The notes beneath the pieces are model-generated. The model saw nothing but the letters and a program-made list of their open reading frames with translations, ran no database searches and had not been told where the DNA came from. Made by a program: the position numbers and the translations under genes. This document shows positions 10,324 to 21,171 of a stretch of DNA of 64,000 nt, one piece after another (position 1 is the stretch's first letter; each line of letters starts with the position of its first letter). This DNA is from Canna indica (Eukaryota; Streptophyta; Magnoliopsida; Zingiberales; Cannaceae), in the NCBI GenBank assembly GCA_034359265.1, contig CP136891.1:15452501-15516500 (forward strand), read 5' to 3'.

Positions 10324-13300
10324 ATGGTTGCTTCTATAGCGGCTTCGGCCTTCTCCCCTGTTCCGTCTTCTTCATCCTCATCAGTGGTCTCAGCAAAAGC
10401 ATCGAAGTCCATTGGCGAAGGCCCTGAAAGCTTGAGCGTCCGAGGCATCGTAGCCAAGCCTATCTCTTCCTCAGGCGCTATGCAAGTCAAGGCACAGGCA
10501 CAAGCACCTCCTAAGGTCAACGGTGCCAAGGTTGCCCTGAAAACTGAGTCACAAAAGGTTGAGGACGACGCTCCGTCAGCTCCGAAGACTTTCTACAATC
10601 AATTGCCGGACTGGAGCTTTCTTTTTGCTGCCATAACAACCATCTTTTTGGCGGCCGAGAAGCAGTTTACCCTCATCGACTGGAAGCCCAGGCGGCCTGA
10701 CATGCTTGCTGATGCATTTGGGCTTGGGAAGATCATGCAGGATGGTTTAGTTTTCAGGCAGAACTTCTCCATTAGATCTTATGAGATCGGGGCAGACAGA
10801 ACAGCTTCTATAGAGACATTAATGAACCATCTACAGGTTTAGTGTCAAATAACAGCTCTGTTTGACTAATTTTTTGCTTTGCCTTACAAAAATTTTTTTA
10901 CCTTGTTATATGTTTCACAGGAAACAGCGCTTAATCATGTGAAAAGTGCTGGGCTTATGGGTGATGGCTTTGGTTCCACACCTGAAATGAGTAAGAGAAA
11001 TTTGATATGGGTTGTGACCAAGATGCAGGTCCTTGTAGAGAAATATCCTTCATGGTATGTTATTTCTTGTTTTTCGCCTTAATGGCAAAATAAATGGTGG
11101 TCTTTAGTACCCTCCTTACTGTCATTAGCTTAAACACCACTCAAGTTTATATATGAGAGAAAACTTCCTTAGTTCTTAGGGCTAACGGGCCAGGCTGGCA
11201 CGACACGAACAAAAATTAGGGCCAGCTCTACACGGTCCGACAAAAGTTTGGGCTTGGGACCTAGGCCAGCCAGGACATGTAGAAGTTAACGAGCTGTTCG
11301 GCATGGCCCGTTAGCACGATAACAAAGAGGACATATCAACTACTATTGGGCTACAACGGCCCGATTCGACACGGTAGCTCGACTGGGGTTCCTTTCTTTC
11401 TAATTTCTAATCTAAGATTGAAGAAGAAGAAGAGCAATAGCAGGTGTGGCTGTTGGTGTGGGCTGCTTCGGTTAATCATTTTTAAAAAAAAAATCATAAT
11501 GGGCTAATGGTCCATTCTGGTCCTAGACCACCTAGCCCAACACAGCCTGTAATTTTACGTGCCTTAACGGGCCAGCCTGTTAGTGGCGCGGCATGATAAG
11601 GCTCGGCCCAAGCACGACTTTATCGTGACGGGCTGAAATTTGCCACCTCTACTTATTGCTTGCCTGTTTTCCTTCTGTAATTTTTTGGTCAGTAATTGTA
11701 AGGAGATTTTGTTTCAAATGGTCTTTTCAGTTTTCATGTTTTTGTATTGGGTACATGCTTCTTGGAGCTATCTTCATACTGCATAAGCTTTTTCAAAGTA
11801 GAAAAATTAAAAATTTATTTTGGTGCCTTAACTACTTGACTGAGTTTTAAAATTAACCTACTTCTTTCTGGTCTATTCTGTTTATTAATAAACACTGTTT
11901 AACTACTTGACAATTTTACTAACTTTTTTCCAGGGAAGATGTTGTCCAAGTAGATACATGGGTGGCTCCGTCTGGGAAAAATGGGATGCGACGTGATTGG
12001 CATGTTCGCGATTGTCGAACAGGTCAAACTGTTTTGAGGGGAACCAGGTTTGTTCTTAGCAAACATTAACATAATTTCCATATCAAATTTCATTTAGTGG
12101 CTGAAAAGTACCTATGCATGCTTGTTTGCAAGTGTGATTTATGGCTTATACATTGTTTCCTGGTTTTGGTCTTCATTTCAGTGTGTGGGTGATGATGAAT
12201 AAACAGACTAGGAGATTGTCTAAAATTCCCGATGAAGTTAGAGGAGAAATAGGATCCTATTTTGTTGATCGTGAACCTATTATAGATGAAGATAGCAGAA
12301 AGCTTCCAAAACTCGAACATAACACTGCAGATCATGTTCGGAGCGGACTGACTGTGAGTCTGGCTTATATATTTCATCTTTATAATTCTATCTATCCGTT
12401 TCCATCCATTCCAACTGTAAGTATCTTTCCTTGCTATTAAATACAGCCTCGATGGAGTGATTTGGATGTCAACCAGCACGTGAACAATGTTAAATATATT
12501 GGTTGGATCCTTGAGGTAATTCAATTTAAGTTACAACTAATTTGTTTGGAATAGAAAATTCCAACCCAATGCTGCATTAGTATATTATTCGTGTCTGCTT
12601 AAATGTTTCTATAGATTAGGAGTTTGTTCTTAATGGAATTTTCATATTAAGTAATACGTTGAGTAACACTTGATTCCAATAAATATGAATAACTAAAGGT
12701 TCATTCTAGAATGAACTTCAAAACTTATTTGTATCTTCTATTCATAATGTTAAATCAGTGGAGTTGTTTTGACAAATTGAACGATCTGCATAAGAGTGTT
12801 GGCTCTGTTACAAAAAAGAGAATGATTCAGCTATTAGTAAAACATAGCCATCAAAAATTTCTAGAGGAAGTTACCTTGCAAGAGGTCTAGTCGTCTAGCT
12901 TAGCTGAATTTTGCTATTAATTTATTGGTAAAGTTGTCCGTCCATTCTAATCAATGAAGTCCTGACTTAGGAAATACATAACATCGCAGTGCATTCAATT
13001 ACTGTATTTCCTTTTGGATGTTGAGGCATTAATGCCTTATTGCAACTCCTACATCGTACATTTTATTCTTTTCTTTGTCTACGACATTGGGAACCAGAAA
13101 GTACCTAATTACTTCACGTTGACTTTTACCAATCTGCACATGGGGGGATCTTAATTTTTAATTATGTAAGAAAGCTATTGGATGGTCCTCTCTGAGTCTC
13201 TGTTTTATGCTGGATTGCTGGTGGTTGCATATGGCCTGGGTCCACTGGCTATCTTCACATGTTGCCTTGACAACGCTGCTCTCTAAGAATCTGAAATGTT

Positions 13301-13720
13301 GGATTGTGTTGGTTTTTTGCTTCGTATTATCCATTTACATCTTTGTGGGCCTGCTATTATATGATATAATTACTATTTGCCTATGCCCAGTAGGACAGAG
13401 TGGTTTTGTATCATTAAACAATGACTCCCATCTTTTTTATCTTTGCAATGCAGAGTGCACCTATCTCAATCCTAGAGAGTCATGAGCTCGCGAGCTTGAC
13501 TCTGGAATACAGGAGGGAGTGTGGAAGAGACAGTGTGCTGCAATCGCTTACTGCTGTATCCGACAAAACCATTGATGCTTCGCCTGAGGCTGGCATAGAG
13601 TGCCAGCATCTTCTGCGTCTTGAATCTGGAGCTGAAATTGTTCGTGGTCGAACTGAGTGGAGGCCCAAGAGTGCCCAGGGTCTCCTAACCACTGGGCCAA
13701 TTCTAGCTGCAAACGCATGA
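10324..13720 (+). CDS. FATB: Palmitoyl-acyl carrier protein thioesterase, chloroplastic (FATB type)
   Basis: This enzyme releases saturated fatty acids, mainly palmitate, from acyl carrier protein in the plastid stroma, ending plastid synthesis so the acid can be exported. Coding exons are 10324-10836, 10921-11054, 11934-12047, 12182-12353, 12447-12515 and 13454-13720. All introns are GT-AG, and the total is 1269 bp (422 aa), usual for FATB. Residues 1 to about 90 form a Ser/Ala-rich transit peptide and linker. Next is the TE_N region with the hydrophobic anchor LPDWSFLFAAITTIFLAAE, then two hot-dog halves. Exon 5 carries the catalytic D-x-N-x-H motif in WSDLDVNQHVNNVKY; exon 6 has the YRRECGRDS segment. 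The frame stays open across every junction, so the gene looks functional. Intron 2 holds a hAT-like insertion. Confidence 0.96.
11177..11651. mobile_element. hAT-like MITE in FATB intron 2
   Basis: It has GGGCC/GGCCC-rich ends. The right end reads inward TAGAGGTGGCAAATTTCAGC, typical of plant hAT elements, and the left end (TAGGGCTAACGGGCC) is worn. It contains many CGGGCC/GGCCCG motifs and no transposase. It sits far from the splice sites of exons 2 and 3. Confidence 0.6.
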
Positions 13721-14760
13721 ACCTGGAACCGTTTGCTACCTTCCGTTCTCTGTTTGAGTAGGATGGGATGGGCTAGACAGAACCCTTTTTGCTATCCTGC
13801 CCCACTGCACAAATACCCTTCTGTATAAAAAAAAAGATATGCAGAACATATATGCCCTAATATTGTTTGTTGGTTCCCCCCCCCCCCCCCCTTCTTATAT
13901 ATCTGCCTCCTGCCAACTTGATCTCCCTTTTGGATTTGAAATGGTGTCTGCTCTGTAATTATGTATCACCATTTGTAATTGCTTACTTGTGGAATCCAGG
14001 CAAAGAAAATGCATGCTTATTCGGGTGGTTTGGTGGAAAGTCAGAGGTTGTGTTCGTCAGCCTTGTCACTATGAAAGCACCTTCTACTTAAAACCTGGGT
14101 GTTGAAGATGTATGAAAGTTGTAATTGGATGCTTTTATCTTCAAGTTTGGTAATCTAGTGTCTTGATCTTGGATTCCAGCAATGGGGCATCTGTTCGTAG
14201 GCCCCACAGGTCTTCGTGTTATGCGTTTTCTGCTTTGTTGGGTGGTAACTTCCAATTTAAATGTTTTAGCTGTCTTTTGTCCTTTCTTTCTTTGCTGTCG
14301 AGCATATCTTGTATTATGGCCCAGATCTTTCAAAGATAACTTTACTGTTACAGCATGTTTTTTTGCATGGACAAGGGCAGAATGGATTTGTGCTGAATTT
14401 AAATTCAACTTTCGCACTCCATCATCTCTTTTATTTCTTCATCTGTCTCGATATTGTAATTTTATGTTGATTGAAATTGATAGGAGAAGAGTAATCCAAA
14501 CGAGAAGATGCTACTATGATTTAGTATATGTTTTATGAATTTATGAAAATAATAAGAGTAATTTTATAAATTTATTTTGGATGTGTTTTTTAAAATAATT
14601 TTATTTATTCTCGTTCAGTTTAAAATCGAAATTGAAAGAAAATTGAGATTTGGAGGAAAATCAATGCAAATAATTTATTTTCAATTTTTTCCATTAAAAT
14701 CATAAAACCAAGGAGATTTTTTTTTATATTTTCTTTCTCTCATTTGACTCGGGTTCAAAT
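13721..14760 (+). other. FATB 3' UTR and downstream sequence
   Basis: The 3' UTR probably extends into about 13850-14540, which is less AT-rich than the DNA beyond. A 16-base C run (13876-13891) lies within it. I found no single obvious poly(A) signal and no separate gene. Confidence 0.45.
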
Positions 14761-15210
14761 AAATTTTAACATTACGTTTGGATAAATTTTAGTAAGGAGT
14801 TTGGAGGAATTCGTATGGGGAGGGGTTTGGAGGGGGAAGAATTTGAATATTTTTAAAAGGATTTAAAAAAATTTATTTGATTAGATTTCGCAAGAGTTTG
14901 GTACATCATTATGTCTTTATTTATAATAATATTTTTTTAAAAAAATATTATTATAATTTAATTTTTTTTATTCATTAATCATCTCATCCTCTCCAAAATT
15001 TTCAATCTCTCTAAAATTTTTTAAAATGAAAAGTTTTAAAAATGAATTTTAGGAAGAGTTTAGATGTGTTTCAAACTCCTCCCTCTAAAAAAATAATCTA
15101 AATCGGGTGTTTTGAATTCTTTCTTTTCAAAACCCTTCAAAATTCTTTAAAAAATTTCAAAATTCTTTAAAAATTTTCAAAATTTTTAATTCAAACATAG
15201 TGCAAAGGAA
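14761..15210. repeat. MITE-like AT-rich element with a central palindrome
   Basis: CATTACGTTTGGATAAATTT near 14770 faces TTTAATTCAAACATAGTG near 15187, a weak inverted pair. Inside, 14920-14956 is a near-perfect palindrome (TATAATAATATTTTTTT followed by its complement). The boundaries are uncertain and no target duplication was found. Confidence 0.4.
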
Positions 15211-15766
15211 ACCATTATAGATATATAGATGAGTGGAGCACAACGTTGCTTTAAGCCTTTAATAGGCTACTAATGACCTATATGGGCTAACAGGGCCTTA
15301 TTCGGCAAGAAGCTGTAATGTTAGAGTTGTTGGGCCTTAATGGGCCAGGAATTGAGATGCAAGGCTGCTAGGTCAGTCCAGGAATGAACCAGGGTGGGTT
15401 GCTAGGCATATCCAGCCTTGATAAAAGCATGTCCATTTATTGCTCGGGTAGTGTTTGGTTGCGTGAAAACATATTTCCAGAAATTATTTTCGCAGCGTGT
15501 TCATTTAGGCATATCCAGTGCAATGTGTTTGAGCTCGACTCAGAATCAAATCAAGTCAACTTTAATATTCTTCTTTCTTTCTGGTTCATTCGAGCAATGT
15601 CATCGTGATGAGATCTTATTCTTCCTCGTCTCTTCTTCTTCTTCTTCTTCTTCTTCTTTTCTTCTTTTAGCGTGGTACTTTTTAAATCATAATAGTATAT
15701 ATAATTTTTTACAAATTTTACTAAGTCTTAAGCTTTAAATTTTTTTAAAATAATCATTATATTTTA

Positions 15767-16204
15767 AGATAAATTACACTGATCTCCCATCTATTTGTTC
15801 AAGTAACACTCATCTTTCTTGTAGCTAACGGTGTTAAATGAAGTCTGTTAGTAATGTGATTTCTCTCGTATGCTCATTGCTGAAAAATTATTAAAATACA
15901 TGCATAAAATAATTGAATAAATATTTTAAAAATAAAAATTTGAAATGAATTATTTTATTTTTAAAAATTAAAATATAAATTTTGAGAGAAATAGAAATGA
16001 CATAAAAGTATTTTTGTCATTTAAAATAAGAAAAAAATATAAATATTTCAAAAATACCATTAGTAAGCATGTGAAGTGCATATATATGACAGACAATCCA
16101 CTAATAATTTTGATTAGTATAGGAGGTCTGTGTAATTTTTTACAAAACTCATGATGATTACAAGATAAAATTATAAATAGAAAGGATATTAATGTAATTT
16201 ACCC
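15767..16204. mobile_element. Mutator-type MITE, intact copy
   Basis: A 438-bp element flanked by a perfect 9-bp duplication, TATATTTTA, at 15758-15766 and 16205-16213. Its ends are inverted (GATAAATTACAC against GTAATTTACCC). It shares internal sequence with the element at 3940-7591 (TTGTAGCTAAYGGTGTTAAA and CATTAGTAAGCATGTG), so the two belong to one family. It is non-coding. Confidence 0.85.
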
Positions 16205-16352
16205 TATATTTTATTACATAGTCTCACATACTTTAGATGGACAAAAACACGTGCACATGAGCATATATTTTCTCAAATAAAAAAGAATTTAAGGGTATAA
16301 TGTTAATTCCATAATTAATACCAGATAAAATTTTATTTACGGACTTCCCTAA

Positions 16353-16620
16353 TGGCGCATTTGTTTCACATGATAAGATTTCAGATGGATAGAAAATCAG
16401 TTAGAATTAACTAGGATAAAAATCATGTGAGATAAACCTACATTTTATCCAGCGTTTGTTGAAATCTCAGATAAGAAAATCATAAAAGATAGATTTTGAA
16501 ATTATATGTTTGTATGGCTCCGGATAAAGGAATCAGATATTAATAATCTAATACTCAAATTTGATTATTTTTTTACCAATTTTTATTTTAAAAATTATGA
16601 AATTAAATTTAAATAATTAT

Positions 16621-16686
<66 letters not shown>

Positions 16687-16935
16687 TTAATAAAATATTT
16701 CTAAAAATTGAATTAAAATTGACTTATCACATATATCCAACTTAAATGATAGGAGAAGAAAAAAATGCAAGAATTTTAATTCCCAACCATCATAGGAGGA
16801 TATCTATATCCCATTGGAACCAAATTTGGATCCAATTATATATAACTTAAATGATATTCGAAGCTCGTAGCAAATGACAAATAAGATTTGACAAATTCTA
16901 TTCCCCAGTCATATCCCGTGAAACAAACGTGCCAT
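16353..16935. mobile_element. PIF/Harbinger-like MITE with an AAT microsatellite
   Basis: GGCGCATTTGTTTCAC at the left faces GTGAAACAAACGTGCC at the right. The flanks (CTAA/TAG) only loosely support a TAA duplication. (AAT)n occupies about 16622-16687. It is non-coding. Confidence 0.65.
16622..16687. repeat. (AAT)n microsatellite
   Basis: About 21 AAT units without interruption. Confidence 0.95.
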
Positions 16936-17726
16936 AGAGAAAATAAAGAAAATAATTAAGTTGTATGTACTTTATATATATTTTTACTTGGTAATAAAAT
17001 TGATAAAACTTTACCCCTCAAATTTATGCTTATTTGATAAAATTTGAGCTGCACATGTAAAACAAGACGACATCTCAAGGAATGGGAAAAATAAGAGACA
17101 CAAGAGGGTAACGTGCATGGTTCGAACTTAATGGGGTGTCGATCCTATGTCCATGGGGAGAAGATGAGACTACTTTATTAATTTCAGAAAAGACTACAAT
17201 AAGAGTGACAATAAAACTAAATTCCTTTAACATACAACACTATGTCTGAAATAAACTGAACCTGAAATTGGTATGGAGTAAAGGCACTGTCTCTGCAAAC
17301 TTTGCATTGAAACTGAACTCCTTTGTTGTATGCTGGAACTTGGGAAGAGACACTTCTTGAAAAATGATGATAGCGACCCTCTTAATTTTTTACATCTCTA
17401 AATCTCTCATAATATTTTTTCTATATTCCTTTTGGTAGTTTATCCTCAAGAAAATTGCATGTATTTATACTTGAGAGGCTGAGTTCATCTGGAAAAAAAT
17501 TAGGACGACTGGGAAAAAAAATCCAAAATTTGATTGGCTGCAGTGCTCGAAATTTGTGCAAAGACATGGATCAAAATCGGATTTTGATCGAGAAATCCTC
17601 TTTCAAAAATTGGTTCGGCGCTTGATTTGAGCCTGCGCTTGTAGGGAGGCGCCTAGATGCCGACACGTGGCCTCTGCGTCCCACGCACACGGGCGCAGGA
17701 ATCGCGCCCGTGGCCTGCACCCCGTA
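16936..17726. other. Intergenic sequence, possibly part of an old retroelement
   Basis: No reading frame is convincing. The stretch 17150-17560 is of mixed composition, with TATTTATACTTGAGAGGC near 17462 reminiscent of LTR promoters. I could not find matching ends. Confidence 0.3.
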
Positions 17727-18270
17727 TAGGGATGTCAACGGGGCAGGGCGGGGTGAGTACGTGGGGTGCCTACCTGCTACCTGCCCCGTGAATAAACGGG
17801 CACTTGTTACCCGTTTATTCCCCGCGGGTATAAAAAATGGGTACCCATTTAATTACCCGCGGGGGATGAATACCCACTGGGATTAATGAGTATCTATGAC
17901 ACTTTTAAAAAAATATAAATTATAATATTTTAATAATACTTTAACTCTTCAAGTATTTTGATAACAACTTCGTTTTGATAAACACGCAATATTTTGATAA
18001 CAACTTCATCATAAGATTTCAAAACATAAAGTATATGTGTATTGAATTAGGTTGGGTTTTTTAAGTATATGTACCACGAATGATATTGTAATTTACTAAT
18101 TCTCGCGGGTAACGGGTACCCGCGGGTATAGGTACTATAGTATATGTACTTGCCCCAAATAATAAGCGGGTAAAAAAATTACCCGTGAGTAGAAAACTAC
18201 TCCCCATACTCGTCATAAACGGGTAAATACCCATGGGTACCCGCCTAAACAGGTAATATTGCCATCCCTA
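17727..18270. mobile_element. hAT-like MITE, family A copy 1
   Basis: A 544-bp element beginning TAGGGATGTCAACGGGGC and ending GGTAATATTGCCATCCCTA, with inner CGGGTACCCGC repeats. Flanking 8-mers (ACCCCGTA/GCCATGTA) agree at only 5 positions. A second copy in the same orientation class is at 53578-54118. Confidence 0.7.
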
Positions 18271-18768
18271 GCCATGTATGCGGTCTTGTCGCCGCGTGCC
18301 CAGCTAGCCTGCCTGAGGTTGGAGGTGGTGGGCTGAGCTTGGGCGCTAATGCTCGCTAGCCTGCCTGGCATGTCTAGTCCACCTGGGTCGTTTGGCCTGC
18401 ATGGCCCGCTTGGCCTTGCCGCGCAAATGCTGGATGGTGGCTTAATTGGTCTGTTTGCTAGACCCAAATGAGTAGGTTGAGCCCGGTTCAAAATAGTCCG
18501 ATTTAGCAAATTGGTTTAAGCATATTTTGATCAAATGAACTCCGATTTTGGTCTGATCTGGCTCGTTGAATTCGGTTCGAAGTCAATTTGAGTCAATACC
18601 TAACACCCATTTCAAATTTATTTGACCAAGTACCAAATCTAAGTATGATTCAACTTGAGTACAATTTTTATATCATAAATCTGGTTCAACAAGTGTCCTA
18701 ATGCACAAAATAAAACTTTGATAAAGTCTAGACTACACCCAAAATGGGTACCGGTTGGGTCAGATCTG
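18271..18768. other. Intergenic sequence left of CACTA element 2
   Basis: No gene is seen. The last bases (GGGTACCGGTTGGGTCAGAT) and the sequence just right of the CACTA element are both rich in GGGTC/GACCC, so the CACTA probably landed in an older GGGTC-rich repeat. Confidence 0.4.
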
Positions 18769-18787
18769 CACTACTAGAAGAATGGGC

Positions 18788-19130
18788 ATCAGCAACGGCT
18801 GATGCCGTTGCTCAACCGTTGCTGAAGAGAATCAGCAACGGTCGAGCCGTTGCAATAGAGCCGTGACAGAAACTCGCGTTGCTGATAACTTAGCGACGGA
18901 TCAGCAACGGCCGCTCGGGCCGTTGCTAAAAATATTATCAACAACGGTTTTGCCACGGACACGGAGCCGTTGCTGATAACATTAATAGCAACGATCGCTG
19001 AGTCCGTAGCAACGCCGTTAGTAAAAGCCCGTCGCTAAGCCGTTGCTGTAGGTCATCAGCAACGGCTTTCGATAAACTTTTAGCAACGGCTTTCCCACGG
19101 ACGGTCGTGGGAAAGCCGTTGCTGATGATG
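18788..19130. repeat. Subterminal repeat array, left end of CACTA element 2
   Basis: Dense GCAACGGC / GCCGTTGC motifs in both orientations, aligned motif by motif with 4500-4850 of element 1. These are the presumed binding sites for the element's own DNA-binding protein. Confidence 0.75.
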
Positions 19131-19404
19131 TGAACCTGGTAACGAAAAAATTTAAAATTTAAAATTTTCATTGATACATTGATACATTATCTGATACATA
19201 ACTCACACACCCATACACTCATACACACATTCATTCACACATCACAAACACACCAAAATATACATCAAAATAATTATATTTATATTGATAATTATCCACG
19301 ATAGTATAAAAACAATTCAAATGCAAAATTGAAGTATCAATATCCAAACAAAATAAGTTAAACAATTTCAATATCTCAGTAACAAAGTCAATATAAAAAA
19401 AACC

Positions 19405-21098
19405 TCACGATGACGATGGAGGATGACCTGGATCATATGGCGGGGTCTGGAGTGCTTGAGTGTACACCGGCGTGGACTGACTCGAGGACGATGGATTAGA
19501 TGATGCCGAAGAGATGCCTGCTTCGGGATGACCTGACATGTTGCGTAGCATAGCTTGTATATCCGCCATCATCTGACTCTGGCGCTTCATCATCTCAGTC
19601 TGACGCGCGACCGTGTCCTCTAGAGTCCTTATTCTACTACTATGATCATAACTGGATCTAGAGGTGGACGGCCGCTCACCAGCGACCGGAGGGGTCGGTG
19701 CCCTAAGTGGCCCTAGCACGGCTCGCGCATAACCACTATCTGCGAAGCCATATACGCGGCCATGGTCCCAGCCACCTGCGGCCTCGACCCACGATGCTGC
19801 GTCAAAGTCCTCAGGGGTACCCCCGCGCTGCACCACCGTCTGGCTGTAGGTCTCCTACTCGAGTTTGATTTTTTGTTTAATATTTATCATTAAACATAAA
19901 TTATAAATATATAATGAATAATTTAAACAAATATATAATTACCACAATATATGCAGCACGGTTGTCGATGTACTCCCCCGTCCCATGTGCTCGACGGTGA
20001 GTCCGCTCAAACACCGCCATCGGGGAGGGTCGCTGGACAGTCCCGTCATCCGACACCGTCGTCTATATTTACAAAACAAATACATTAATTAGTACACATA
20101 GTAACAAATAAAATATATAATTAAAAGATATACTTACCATACGATTCGCGTGCACTGCAAATGCAACAGAGCCGCCGGTGTGACGCGCTGCTCCCCCGGA
20201 CATGCGATTTCTAGCCGCATTCCGAGAAACCTCCTGCCATCGATCCGTCGACCATATTCCCACGAGCTGGTCCCATATATCCGGAGTAATCCAACCGGGG
20301 CCGTATCCCCGAGTCTCCACGATGTTAGTGGTCCCAGCTCGGGCCATCGCTTGGGACCGAGCGTGCCCCAGCTGCCCGTTGTACCTTGCCCGGGAAATAG
20401 CCTCCCAGGCAGCGTAAATGAAGGGCCTTTGGTCCTTGGCCCATGTATAGCGAGTCTGCAAAATAATAATATCAGTACCAATATTAATCATCATGCATGT
20501 AAAAATAATAATAATACGTGCCTCAAACTCGCGCCATAACATGTCGACGTGCTCGCTAGGTACGTGAGACCACGTAGGTCATGCCCCGTGTATGTATCAT
20601 CGAATAGTAGAAGAAATGCTCCTCGACACTTCTTCTTGCTCGAACCTGCACAACAAAAATAAATTTTAATATTATATTATGATATAATGAATTTGTAATG
20701 ATTCATAATTCATGATATATTACCGCTCCCCAATCCCGCTAATCAATCTACGTGACTCTGTGGCTGGTGGAGGCTGCCACCTGTTCGACCCGCGTGGCCG
20801 CCTGCGTTTGGATGTACTAGCCTCGGCAGTATCATCGGCATGAGGATCAGCAGCATGAGTAAGTGTAATACCCCGGTTTAGTCCCACATCGAAAGTATGT
20901 TGGATGTGGTGTTGGCTTATAAGGCTTGATAGGTGTGCTACTATCAACTTCAGCTTAAGCATTTTAATTAGGCCAATAGGTTGGTCTATGAAGTTGGTGG
21001 ATCAGTTATCCCATCAAGCGGGTTGTAACAGTAAGTGCTGGAGTCTCACCGATCGGAGACTCCGAAGCTCTCATGCGTCGATAATCACGACCAGACAT
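19405..21098 (-). pseudogene. CACTA second-gene protein (Transposase_24-like), interrupted by an LTR
   Basis: The likely start is the ATG at 21098-21096 (MSGRDYRRMR...). Exon 1 runs to about 20724 and contains a basic SKRRRPRG stretch; it is split by the solo LTR at 20864-21030. A middle exon ends at 20138 and holds WAKDQRPFIYAAWEA, WITPDIWDQLV and an NR...HTGGS motif. A short exon (about 20064-19943) carries FERTHRRAHGTGEYID. The last exon (19854-19405) has a coiled coil rich in Gln and Met (about RTLEDTVARQTEMMKRQSQ) and a Ser/Pro tail. Part of exon 2 (20540-20650) shows an in-frame stop in every joining I tried. In En/Spm this gene position encodes the protein that binds the subterminal repeats. 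Confidence 0.75.
20864..21030. mobile_element. Solo LTR of a very small (TRIM-like) retroelement
   Basis: A 167-bp insertion starting TGTAATACCCCGG and ending GGGTTGTAACA (TG...CA), flanked by a perfect 5-bp duplication GTAAG at 20859-20863 and 21031-21035. Removing it restores the reading frame of CACTA exon 1. It contains GTCCCACATCG at 20881-20891 and CTTATAAG at 20916-20923. The first is identical to the upstream sequence element of plant snRNA genes and the second is a TATA-like box about 25 bp later. No internal region or second LTR is present. Confidence 0.85.
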
Positions 21099-21171
21099 AT
21101 AATCAGATTATTGTATAAATAGTAGAGATATATTTAATAAATTATATACTTTACAATTATTCCTCATCATC

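Noticed and set aside
14182..14538. 118-codon plus-strand frame after FATB
   Set aside because: Lies in the probable FATB 3' UTR, has no domain, and overlaps a frame on the other strand of similar length.
20150..20539. 129-codon plus-strand frame in CACTA element 2
   Set aside because: It is antisense to the Transposase_24-like exon, whose conserved motifs are on the minus strand.
20881..20960. A genuine snRNA (U6-like) gene
   Set aside because: The promoter-like motifs lie inside a clean TG...CA solo LTR, and the sequence after them does not match any snRNA I can recognise.
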